11,016 nt of DNA from Candidatus Methanophagales archaeon (lineage in GTDB: Archaea; Halobacteriota; Syntropharchaeia; Alkanophagales; Methanospirareceae), in contig JAUWVD010000024.1 in NCBI GenBank assembly GCA_030617585.1, forward strand, positions 1 to 11,016, given 5' to 3'. Shown here one piece after another: positions 1 through 6,192 of the stretch. The notes beneath the pieces are model-generated. The model did no database searches and had not been told where the DNA came from. It was given only the letters and a program-made list of their open reading frames with translations. Within the stretch, counting starts at the first letter, position 1, and the number at the start of each line of letters is the position of its first letter. The position numbers were made by a program, and so were the translations under genes.

Positions 1-553
1 GATTTTAATGACCAATGCAGAGCTTGTACCACTGGCATCGCCGGAATTTGAGTCGGGACCGCCAAATGAAAACAGTATAGAACTGGCAAGAGTTGTAGAT
101 AGGGGTATTAGGGGCTCAGAAACGATAGATTTGGAGAAGTTGTGTATAGAAGAAGGGGAGAAAGTATGGATGATTTTTATAGATATACATACTTTGGACA
201 ACGATGGTAACTTGGTGGATGCCGCTGCATTGGGTGCTATTATGTCTCTTTTGAACGTTGCTATACCCTATGAGCAATATGGGTTAACGGGGGAAGACAC
301 ATTGCAGATACGGGACACACCTGTTGCGGTAACAGTGGTGGAAATCGGAGGGAACCTCTTAGTGGACCCAAATGTATATGAAGAGAGTGCAGCCACGAGC
401 AAGTTGACTGTGATTTCAAATGCAGATGGGTCAATATCCGGACTGCAAAAGAGTGGCAGTAGTGGCTTAACGGAAGAAAAGATAGTAAAGATGACTGAAA
501 TAGGGATCGAAAAGGCGCGAGAAATAAGGGAGAAGTATTTACCTAAAATTTAG
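1..553 (+). CDS. rrp42: Exosome complex subunit Rrp42 (3' part, start lies left of the window)
   Basis: Rrp42 is the non-catalytic RNase PH-fold subunit that alternates with Rrp41 in the hexameric ring of the archaeal exosome, the cytoplasmic 3'-5' RNA-degrading complex. The readable part is about 183 codons. It begins with the conserved stretch NAELVPLASPEFESGPP, followed by ENSIELARVVDRGIRGS, the KVWMIFIDIHTLDNDGN strand-turn and DAAALGAIMSLLN, all characteristic of RNase PH domain 1 into domain 2 of this family. The frame (first full codon at base 2) is open through the left edge, so the ATG at 8 is internal and about 80 N-terminal residues are missing. In many euryarchaea rrp42 is followed by rpl37ae and rpoP. 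Here the next gene is convergent, so the usual downstream neighbours are absent. The Rrp42 rather than Rrp41 call rests on the family sequence pattern. Confidence 0.93.
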   Translation, partial: ILMTNAELVPLASPEFESGPPNENSIELARVVDRGIRGSETIDLEKLCIEEGEKVWMIFIDIHTLDNDGNLVDAAALGAIMSLLNVAIPYEQYGLTGEDTLQIRDTPVAVTVVEIGGNLLVDPNVYEESAATSKLTVISNADGSISGLQKSGSSGLTEEKIVKMTEIGIEKAREIREKYLPKI

Positions 554-564
554 AGCAATCATTT

Positions 565-570
565 GGAGGT
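565..570 (+). promoter_or_regulatory. Orphan Shine-Dalgarno sequence after rrp42
   Basis: GGAGGT lies 11 nt after the rrp42 stop codon, where the ribosome-binding site of a following operon gene would be. No ATG, GTG or TTG at a suitable distance opens a reading frame. The only nearby frame, from an ATT, stops after eight codons. It may be a leftover of a lost downstream gene such as rpl37ae, or chance. Confidence 0.35.
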
Positions 571-667
571 ATAGTAATTTCACTGAAAAATTCGACAGTG
601 TAGGGCTGAGCAAATACTTCTTCTTGTTGTATATAAAGTATAACTTCTACCTATAAATTTAATTTAG

Positions 668-714
668 GACGCAGATTTACACGGATCCAATTTTTTTCTG
701 TGTTAATCTGTGTC
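668..714. repeat. Imperfect inverted repeat of the 'GACGCAGATTTACACGG' type
   Basis: The left arm 668-684 and the right arm 698-714 match in 14 of 17 positions when one is reverse-complemented. Read as plus-strand RNA, two of the three mismatches become G-U pairs, giving a 16 of 17 bp stem with a 13-nt loop. It sits between two convergent genes (rrp42 and priL) and is followed by a T-rich tract. Sequences of this look (cacagattaacacagat) recur in intergenic regions of many bacteria and archaea. A related single-arm copy is present at about 4531-4560. Confidence 0.65.
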
Positions 715-718
715 AATA

Positions 719-738
719 ATTTATTTTATTTTTTTTTT
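719..738 (+). terminator. T-rich terminator after rrp42
   Basis: A T-rich tract ending in ten consecutive Ts (729-738) lies on the plus strand just beyond the hairpin at 668-714 and before the convergent priL end. Archaeal RNA polymerase terminates at T-runs, so this could end the rrp42 transcript. It is about 175 nt past the stop codon. Confidence 0.45.
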
Positions 739-741
739 GTA

Positions 742-1791
742 TCAAGTGTGTGTTTGAGCCCGATTTTTTTTCGTCTTCAACTTCAGCCTATAATAGTTTA
801 ATGGATGAGAAATCTTCTCACATATGTCGTCACTTCCAACACAGTTACCATAAGTGCGCATTGTCGCACAGGACGGTGCGGTATAACGAACACTTCCCGT
901 ACCGCCTGCGATATGCCGCACCTGATACCGTGTTCGCTCTACATCAAAATCCGGTGAGTTCTTGTAAATCTCTATTATCTCATCCTCACTCAGCCCTAAA
1001 TTCAACAAGAAAGCAGTAACCGCAAATCGCGCACCGTGAGTGACATTTATACCCGCTTTTAAGTTGCTCAGAATGTAAGATATACAAGGTGGGAAACAGT
1101 TTGGGTCCTTCACGATGAAGCCTTCTGCATAGCCAAACTTCTTTCGGGTTTCCTCCAGCTCGCGCTTTATATCCTCGGTATAGCCTCTTATCGCATCACA
1201 TACATCTGCGGAAACGTTCAAAGGCAGGTCTTTCATTATCCTTTCATAGATCGCTTCCTGGATAATGCGAATAAATTCGCCCTTTTCCAGTTTCACACGC
1301 CCCTTCTCCAATCCACGGTTCACCAGTTTCCATTTTTTATCACGTAGATTAGTTGTGAACCGCAAGTAATCAACGAAAGGCATCTGAACATGCTCACGGA
1401 AAAAATCCACGCGTATGCTAAACTCTTCGGCCATCTCGTAAATAATATCGGTGTCCGTGTGGGAATCGGTTAATAACTTTTCGTGTGCCGCTTTAGCTTC
1501 GGATAACACATATCTGCGGACAAGGTGCTCGTCATGGATGCATGAGACAAGAATACGAGCAAAAGGATAAGATAGTAATTCCATCTCCGCTTGCGCGTTG
1601 GTGATTACAGCAGGCTTTAGGATCATTCCATCCTTTATCGCTTCTAATATCCTAACCTTGCCTCTCAGTCTCGCACGTTCAAAAGCAGCAGAGCTTATTA
1701 AATTCTCCAGCGTGGCACCTGATTCTTCTACATATTCCGATGCCGAGGAAAGGAAAGGATAAAAGCATAATTGTATGGAATTCCGTTCCAT
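742..1791 (-). CDS. priL: DNA primase large subunit PriL (Fe-S protein)
   Basis: PriL is the non-catalytic partner of PriS in the archaeal/eukaryotic-type primase and helps initiate and regulate RNA/DNA primer synthesis at replication forks. The 349-aa product has the family's usual length. The helical N-terminal domain (to about residue 210) contains the typical LLSYPFARIL segment near 72-81. The C-terminal domain carries the [4Fe-4S] ligands: FPPCI (Cys236), then CATMRTYGNC (Cys308 and Cys317) and Cys324 before SHPLNYY. All four expected cysteines are therefore present. It is the last gene of a minus-strand cluster with pcn, a DNA methyltransferase and an unknown gene, starting 17 nt after the unknown gene. 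pcn and priL are close neighbours in several euryarchaea, which supports co-transcription. The C-terminal tail is short and basic. Confidence 0.94.
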   Translation of the reverse strand: MERNSIQLCFYPFLSSASEYVEESGATLENLISSAAFERARLRGKVRILEAIKDGMILKPAVITNAQAEMELLSYPFARILVSCIHDEHLVRRYVLSEAKAAHEKLLTDSHTDTDIIYEMAEEFSIRVDFFREHVQMPFVDYLRFTTNLRDKKWKLVNRGLEKGRVKLEKGEFIRIIQEAIYERIMKDLPLNVSADVCDAIRGYTEDIKRELEETRKKFGYAEGFIVKDPNCFPPCISYILSNLKAGINVTHGARFAVTAFLLNLGLSEDEIIEIYKNSPDFDVERTRYQVRHIAGGTGSVRYTAPSCATMRTYGNCVGSDDICEKISHPLNYYRLKLKTKKNRAQTHT

Positions 1792-1808
1792 CTTAATCGC
1801 CCTATTTT

Positions 1809-2255
1809 TCAGTTAATCAATCTAAATTTTGTAACATCAATGGTATTTCTCTTATAGCTCAAAGTTACTTTTTCTTCTGCAAAGACTATCCAGATATCTA
1901 TTGTATCCTGTTCGTAGGCAGTTTTATCTAGAATCACTTTCTGAACTTCTGTAAGCGGTATTAGCAATACACCATTCCGGGATACTAACAGATAGCCCTC
2001 TCCCTTTTGTAATGAATCAATGAAACTTCCGGGTTTACGCCCTCTAAAAGTAATTTGCCAACCCTTTGGTTTTTTACCTTCAAATAGTATGTAAATACCG
2101 GGGAACTCTATCCTACCTAATTCGATGTTTAGCACTTCCAACGCCTTCATAGTCCGGGGTATCTCCCACGATCGAATCTGTTTTGTAGTTCGAGCTCTTA
2201 TTATACCCTCACTGTTCTCAGGGTCTTCCTGATACCCGATATTGCTATTAGACAT
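1809..2255 (-). CDS. Unknown 148-aa protein coupled to the DNA methyltransferase
   Basis: I do not recognise this family with confidence. The product is 148 aa, soluble, with no signal peptide or membrane segment. It is mixed beta in character: after a polar N-terminus of about 25 residues come PGIYILFEG, a basic stretch (KKPKGWQITFRGRKPG, around 62-77), GEGYLLVSRNGVLLIPL, IDIWIVFAEEKVTLSY and a final short strand. The gene starts 4 nt after the methyltransferase stop, and its Shine-Dalgarno (AGAGG) lies inside the last methyltransferase codons, so translation is probably coupled. That arrangement suggests a functional partner: a small restriction enzyme, a specificity or target-binding factor, or a regulator. 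I cannot see a PD-(D/E)XK, HNH or complete GIY-YIG active site, so endonuclease activity is not supported by motif. Confidence 0.75.
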   Translation of the reverse strand: MSNSNIGYQEDPENSEGIIRARTTKQIRSWEIPRTMKALEVLNIELGRIEFPGIYILFEGKKPKGWQITFRGRKPGSFIDSLQKGEGYLLVSRNGVLLIPLTEVQKVILDKTAYEQDTIDIWIVFAEEKVTLSYKRNTIDVTKFRLIN

Positions 2256-2259
2256 GCTT

Positions 2260-3627
2260 CTACCTCTTTAATAATGTAATAATTGATTCTCTCAATTTAT
2301 AGCTTCTTATCTGTCCTGATCGCCTTTCTCTCGCTTTTTCTATCTTCTCGACATCAAGACCCAAATCCAATCCTATTTTAGCTATCAGTAAATCTGTAGG
2401 AACATACACATCCGCTATTAGACTATCACCAACTACTAAAATGAATCTCCCACCGGAATTTAGGGAAGGGATAACCTTCTTCATAACCTTATACAAATCG
2501 TCGAAATACTTATGAACGATATATGGCATATCCGTTCTTCTATAACTCCCCCTCTTCTCAATGTTCCACTCAATCTCGGATTTTATCTTCTCTATCCAGT
2601 CATTTGAATAAGTCAAATCAGACCTACAAAACTCTTTTATTAATCCTTTAGAAACATTATCACAGACAACCATCTCATCCTTAATCCTCTTTAATTCCTT
2701 GTGATTTTTAGCAAATCCCAGCCACCCCATTTCTATCTTGTAGTTCATTACATAGTCTAAGCCGTTCATGTACGGCGGAGAAGTGATAATCAAATCAAAT
2801 TTATAGATGTGTTCAAAATCCATTGCGTTTGCAAGAATAACCTTGCTTTCTGTGTTTATAAAATTCTTATACTGCGATTGTATCAACTTCAAGTCATTAG
2901 CAATCTCACGTATCTTTTTATCTAATAGAACAAAGGGGGCAGTATCATACACCCTTTTATTTTTGCAGTAGCCCAAACATGGAGTCCTTTTCAAATTGCT
3001 ACTGTCGATAAGGATTGAAGAAAAAGCCAAATTAATCAAGTCTTTTACTTTCTTCTGCTTTTCGTTTTTTTCTTCTAGTGACTCAATTCCACCTTTAAGA
3101 ACTTCTAAATTATGTAATATCCCCTTATTAAAATGCAAACTAGACTTTAGAAAAGAGGGTGCCGAAGAGCGGTTGTTTCTGGGCAAATTATTATACACCC
3201 TCAGTAAATAATTGGGGGAAACATCCCAGCAGTTAAGTTTAGTATTGGCTATAAATTGTAGAAACGGATTTAATTCAGTTCCAAAGGACATGTACCCATT
3301 GAATTTTCCTTGGACCAAAACAGTACCACAGCCAGCAAAAGGGTCTAGGACAACGGGATAATTATAATCTTCTTTATATTGGTCTAATATTGACTGAACA
3401 AAGGAAGCTGAAAATCCCTGCACATATGGAGCCCAGCGATGGATATGTTCATTAATGTTGGGCGTAAACTGTATAGGCTGTATATTTCTAAAAATTTGAA
3501 TGCCAAGCTCTTCTATGTATGGTATAGCGTCCATATCAGAAGAGCCACCCTTTTTAGGTGATCTTAGAATATTTATCTTTCTAACGGTGAGTTCACTCTG
3601 GGCGGGCTCTGCAAAGATACTCTTCAT
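2260..3627 (-). CDS. DNA methyltransferase, SPPY (amino-group, N4-cytosine-like) type
   Basis: The product is a 455-aa S-adenosylmethionine-dependent DNA methyltransferase. Motif I is clear as DPFAGCGT (residues 95-102), followed by the acidic motif II region (TELNP, 117-121). The catalytic motif IV is SPPY (283-286, in TSPPYMNGLDYV), the form usual for N4-cytosine and some N6-adenine enzymes. Motif I precedes motif IV with about 180 residues between them, which is not the beta-class order. HRWAPYVQGFS (63-73) and the C-terminal RERRSGQIRSYKLRE (433-447) resemble conserved ends of one DNA-methylase family. The gene begins 29 nt after pcn, with AAGGA just upstream of its ATG, and runs 4 nt into the next gene. 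Met32 is a possible alternative start, since residues 1-31 look poorly conserved. It may belong to a restriction-modification pair or act alone; target sequence and modified base cannot be read from the gene. Confidence 0.88.
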   Translation of the reverse strand: MKSIFAEPAQSELTVRKINILRSPKKGGSSDMDAIPYIEELGIQIFRNIQPIQFTPNINEHIHRWAPYVQGFSASFVQSILDQYKEDYNYPVVLDPFAGCGTVLVQGKFNGYMSFGTELNPFLQFIANTKLNCWDVSPNYLLRVYNNLPRNNRSSAPSFLKSSLHFNKGILHNLEVLKGGIESLEEKNEKQKKVKDLINLAFSSILIDSSNLKRTPCLGYCKNKRVYDTAPFVLLDKKIREIANDLKLIQSQYKNFINTESKVILANAMDFEHIYKFDLIITSPPYMNGLDYVMNYKIEMGWLGFAKNHKELKRIKDEMVVCDNVSKGLIKEFCRSDLTYSNDWIEKIKSEIEWNIEKRGSYRRTDMPYIVHKYFDDLYKVMKKVIPSLNSGGRFILVVGDSLIADVYVPTDLLIAKIGLDLGLDVEKIEKARERRSGQIRSYKLRESIITLLKR

Positions 3628-3656
3628 TTCATTCCTTCAATCTCATCTTCCCTCAC

Positions 3657-4451
3657 TCACTCATTCTCTATTCTCGGTGCGAGCAAATAACTGACTTTTC
3701 CTTTGCCTTCTGCGACTTCAAAATCCAGTCGTAGCGGATAATCCTTACCAAGATTGAGCGTTATATTCTCCACATGACTCATCCCTTTGCTCATCGCCGC
3801 GATGAAGTCCAGCGAGTATAATGAATGAACTGTTCCGGGTGTCAGTAGAATTAATTGATCCTTCCTTAATCCCAGTCGCAATTTATCCATCTCGCCCTCC
3901 GTCTCCATATAGAACACTTCCCCGTCTACGCCAAGCACTATGTGGTCGCCTACTTTCTCCGCAGCGCGTATCGTCCTTCTGAACACCTCTGTTCCTATGA
4001 TTACCTGCACCGGGAACTCAAGCTCAGGCACCTTTGGCTCCTTTCTCAGTGAAGATGGGTCGAGCAAGGAGAGGGTATAGGCGAGACTGCCCATCCTTGT
4101 GAACAGCTTTTGTGCGTGCTCGTCTAGTTCCAGTTCAACTTCATCCCTTCCGCCTATTCCGAGGATACCAAGAAATTTCACGAAATCCATGCCTATTTCG
4201 AGCTCATTTTTCGATTCAGACTCGGCTTCTGCTTCTGTATCCGCTTCTGAACTGGATCCTTCCGCGGCAAACTGAAAAAGGTCAAAAGCATCACGCTGCA
4301 ACTCAAAAGAGACCATAGCTACATTGGCAGGGTCAACCGCCCTCAGTTTTAAACCGCTCTCCGTCAACCTAAACTTACCCTCATCCACTATTGCTGTAAG
4401 CGACTCTATACATTCTCTCAACACCGTTGAATCTATCTTAGCTTTAAACAT
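3657..4451 (-). CDS. pcn: DNA polymerase sliding clamp PCNA
   Basis: PCNA forms a trimeric ring around DNA and tethers the replicative polymerase, Fen1, ligase and other partners. The 264-aa product shows the hallmark LRAVDPANVAMVSFEL (36-51), an interdomain connector around 131-148 (DPSSLRKEPKVPELEF) and the C-terminal LAPRIE typical of archaeal clamps. It is about 15-20 residues longer than usual, because a Ser/Glu/Ala-rich acidic segment (about 62-84) separates FDLFQFA from the expected LEIGMDF strand of domain 1. The start ATG at 4451 follows GGAG 13 nt upstream, and a TATA-like element lies about 55 nt upstream. It is the first gene of a minus-strand cluster ending in priL, so its promoter probably drives the methyltransferase and primase genes too. 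Confidence 0.95.
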   Translation of the reverse strand: MFKAKIDSTVLRECIESLTAIVDEGKFRLTESGLKLRAVDPANVAMVSFELQRDAFDLFQFAAEGSSSEADTEAEAESESKNELEIGMDFVKFLGILGIGGRDEVELELDEHAQKLFTRMGSLAYTLSLLDPSSLRKEPKVPELEFPVQVIIGTEVFRRTIRAAEKVGDHIVLGVDGEVFYMETEGEMDKLRLGLRKDQLILLTPGTVHSLYSLDFIAAMSKGMSHVENITLNLGKDYPLRLDFEVAEGKGKVSYLLAPRIENE

Positions 4452-4471
4452 TTCTCTTTTTCCACTCCTAA

Positions 4472-4485
4472 TATAATATATTATA
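4472..4485. repeat. 14-bp AT palindrome near the predicted pcn transcription start
   Basis: TATAATATATTATA is a perfect palindrome located about 20-34 nt upstream of the pcn ATG, close to where transcription from the TATA element at 4505-4514 would begin. It could be an operator or simply AT-rich promoter DNA. Confidence 0.3.
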
Positions 4486-4502
4486 ACATTAAAATGAAGT
4501 AT

Positions 4503-4515
4503 GATATATTTAAAG
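4503..4515. promoter_or_regulatory. TATA-like element between divergent pcn and the Cas4-like gene
   Basis: GATATATTTAAAG reads on the minus strand as CTTTAAATATATC, a good archaeal TATA box. It is centred about 59 nt upstream of the pcn ATG, which implies a start site near 4484 and a leader of about 30 nt. The plus-strand reading is also TATA-like and lies about 60 nt upstream of the Cas4-like gene, so one AT-rich core could serve both directions. No clear BRE sequence is visible on either side. Confidence 0.5.
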
Positions 4516-4530
4516 TATTTGTCTAACTAA

Positions 4531-4560
4531 CCACAAGATTACAGAGATTTTCACGATTAA
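4531..4560 (+). repeat. Single-arm copy of the CACAGATTA-type dispersed sequence
   Basis: CCACAAGATTACAGAGATTT followed by TCACGATTAA resembles one arm of the inverted repeat at 668-714. No partner arm is seen nearby. It falls in the expected leader of the Cas4-like gene. Confidence 0.4.
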
Positions 4561-4570
4561 GAAGATGTAA

Positions 4571-5446
4571 ATGATGTACATATATATGAGCACACCAGAA
4601 GAAGGCGAGGTAACGGGAAGCTCTTTTGCTAGAACAGCTACAATTAACGTTTCTGATTTAACGCAATATCTGTTCTGTCCCCGTCTGGTTTATTTCCGTG
4701 CAAAGGGATATAAACGAGATAGAATAGTAAAGGGAAAAGAGAGGGGTATGATTGAGCGAATCATACTGAAAGAATTGGCTTTTAATTTAGATACTATTTC
4801 AGGTGGCGAAGATGAGGTAGGAGTGGGGGAGAGAGAAGAAGGAGAAGATGCAAAAAGCATAATTGAGGATATAGTGGATGACATAGAATGGATATATAAG
4901 GAAGAACTGAAAGGTGTGAAAAGGGACCTTTTTGAGGTTGTAAAGAGAGATATTGTATGTAGTATGGGGACGGATGAATGGTTGAGTAAGGTGAGGAATG
5001 GGCTGTTAGAGTTAGAAGAAGCACAGGGATATGAACGGGAACATATAGTGGTATCGGAAAAGCTGGGTATGAGCGGCAGTGTGGACAAACTGATAAGGGC
5101 AGATGAAGAGGTTATACCGTGCGTGATAAAAACGGGTAAATGCCCCGAGTTTAGTGTATGGCGAAGCGAGAGAGTCCAATTGGCGGCATATGCGATGCTC
5201 ATAGAAGAAGAATTTGAAACAACAGTAAAGCGTGGTTTTGTGGAATATATAAGAACTGCTGAGTTCCGCGAATCACGGATAAGAAAGAAGGATAGAGCGC
5301 TTGCATTGCAGATATTGAAACGAGTAAAGCGGATAAAACGCGGTGCTTTCCCGGAGAAAGGGGTGCATGCACCCTGTGACACCTGTTCCTTTATTGATAG
5401 GTGTGAAACGCGAAAGACACTGCTCTCAAAGTTGTTAGGGAAGTGA
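4571..5446 (+). CDS. Cas4-like (DUF83) PD-(D/E)XK family protein with Fe-S cysteines
   Basis: Cas4 and its relatives are RecB-type nucleases with a [4Fe-4S] cluster. The 291-aa product shows the family layout: YLFCPRLVYF (Cys36) near the N-terminus, a RecB-like core with GSVDKL (Asp172) and IKTGK (Lys187), the QLAAY motif (203-207), and a C-terminal cysteine set CDTCSFIDRC (Cys269, 272, 278). All four cluster cysteines are present. The acidic residue expected two positions before Lys187 is Val185 (GTG codon), so the E-x-K half of the active site looks altered. An acidic loop (about 79-94) is inserted before the core. Met6 (ATG 4586) is an equally likely start; no strong Shine-Dalgarno marks either. 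There are no CRISPR repeats or other cas genes in the window, so this is an orphan copy, perhaps in DNA repair. yggS follows 56 nt downstream. Confidence 0.82.
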   Translation: MMYIYMSTPEEGEVTGSSFARTATINVSDLTQYLFCPRLVYFRAKGYKRDRIVKGKERGMIERIILKELAFNLDTISGGEDEVGVGEREEGEDAKSIIEDIVDDIEWIYKEELKGVKRDLFEVVKRDIVCSMGTDEWLSKVRNGLLELEEAQGYEREHIVVSEKLGMSGSVDKLIRADEEVIPCVIKTGKCPEFSVWRSERVQLAAYAMLIEEEFETTVKRGFVEYIRTAEFRESRIRKKDRALALQILKRVKRIKRGAFPEKGVHAPCDTCSFIDRCETRKTLLSKLLGK

Positions 5447-5451
5447 GATTC

Positions 5452-5479
5452 TTCGAGTCTTTTTTGTTGTTTACTCGAA
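5452..5479 (+). terminator. Hairpin with T-rich loop after the Cas4-like gene
   Basis: TTCGAGT (5452-5458) and ACTCGAA (5473-5479) form a perfect 7-bp stem around a T-rich 14-nt loop containing six consecutive Ts. It starts 6 nt after the stop codon, in the 56-nt gap before yggS. It may terminate or attenuate the transcript between the two genes. Confidence 0.45.
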
Positions 5480-5502
5480 AATAAGTTCTTACAGAAAGAC
5501 AA

Positions 5503-6177
5503 ATGCACAGAAAAGAACAGATAAGAGGAAATGTGAAAAGGCTATTGGCGGAATTACCGAAAGAGGTAGTATTAGAGGCCGCGGCAAAGACACGCACTAC
5601 AGAAGAGATTATGGCGGCGATTGAAGCAGGTATAACGATAGTGGGCGAAAATTATATCCAGGAGGCAGAACGGGCATTTAAGGTTGTTGGTAGAGTGGTG
5701 AAGTGGCACTTTATTGGAAATCCGCAAAGAAATAAAGTAAAGAAGGCGGTGGAGCTCTTCGACCTAATTGAGACGATAGATTCTTTTTCTATCGCAGAGG
5801 AGATTAATAGAGTCAGTAGTAAAATAGGAAAGATAATGCCTATCTTGATTGAGGTAAACAGTGGAAGAGAACCGCAGAAATTTGGCGTTTTTCCGGAAGA
5901 TGTAGAAGAGTTAGTGGTAAAAATATCCGCGCTCGCTTCGGTCAAAATAGTAGGGTTGATGACTATAGGACCCTACGAAGAAGACATAGAAAAATCAGGC
6001 TTATATTTTAGAGCGACAAAAGAAATATTTGAGCGGATAAAAAAATCCGGCATACCCTCGGTGGATATGAGATATCTTTCTATGGGGATGAGTGATTCAT
6101 ATAATGTCGCAATAGAAGAGGGCGCAAATATCGTCCGCGTTGGAACTGGCATATTTGGTCCTCGAAGACGTGTTTGA
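5503..6177 (+). CDS. yggS: YggS/PROSC-type pyridoxal-phosphate homeostasis protein
   Basis: This is a single-domain alanine-racemase-like TIM barrel that binds pyridoxal 5'-phosphate (PLP) and buffers the cellular PLP pool; family members have no established racemase activity. The 224-aa length is normal. Family signatures in order are AAAKTR with the PLP lysine (Lys29), GENYIQEA (48-55), WHFIGNPQRNKVK (68-80), IEVNSGREPQKFGV (116-129), GLMTIGP (151-157), YLSMGMSDSYNVAIEEGAN (191-209) and VRVGTGIFG (211-219). The start is ATG 5503, preceded by AGAAAGA. It lies between the Cas4-like gene (56 nt upstream) and mfnA (15 nt downstream). The tight link to mfnA, itself a PLP enzyme, makes co-transcription and a shared cofactor theme plausible. 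Confidence 0.93.
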   Translation: MHRKEQIRGNVKRLLAELPKEVVLEAAAKTRTTEEIMAAIEAGITIVGENYIQEAERAFKVVGRVVKWHFIGNPQRNKVKKAVELFDLIETIDSFSIAEEINRVSSKIGKIMPILIEVNSGREPQKFGVFPEDVEELVVKISALASVKIVGLMTIGPYEEDIEKSGLYFRATKEIFERIKKSGIPSVDMRYLSMGMSDSYNVAIEEGANIVRVGTGIFGPRRRV

Positions 6178-6192
6178 ATACAAAGAATAAAA

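Noticed and set aside
629..638. TATATAAAG-like promoter on the plus strand
   Set aside because: No plus-strand gene lies downstream before the convergent priL end, so it is probably chance in AT-rich DNA.
2038..2112. GIY-YIG endonuclease in the 148-aa protein because of its PGIYILFEG segment
   Set aside because: Only the GIY half is visible; the following YIG and the conserved Arg and Glu of that domain are not seen at proper spacing.
4571..5446. CRISPR locus suggested by the Cas4-like gene
   Set aside because: No direct-repeat/spacer array and no other cas gene in the window, so only an orphan Cas4-like protein is supported.
4690..5508. Long 272-codon open frame on the minus strand
   Set aside because: It is antisense to the Cas4-like gene; the translation is Ser/Pro-rich and lacks family signatures, while the plus-strand protein has clear motifs.
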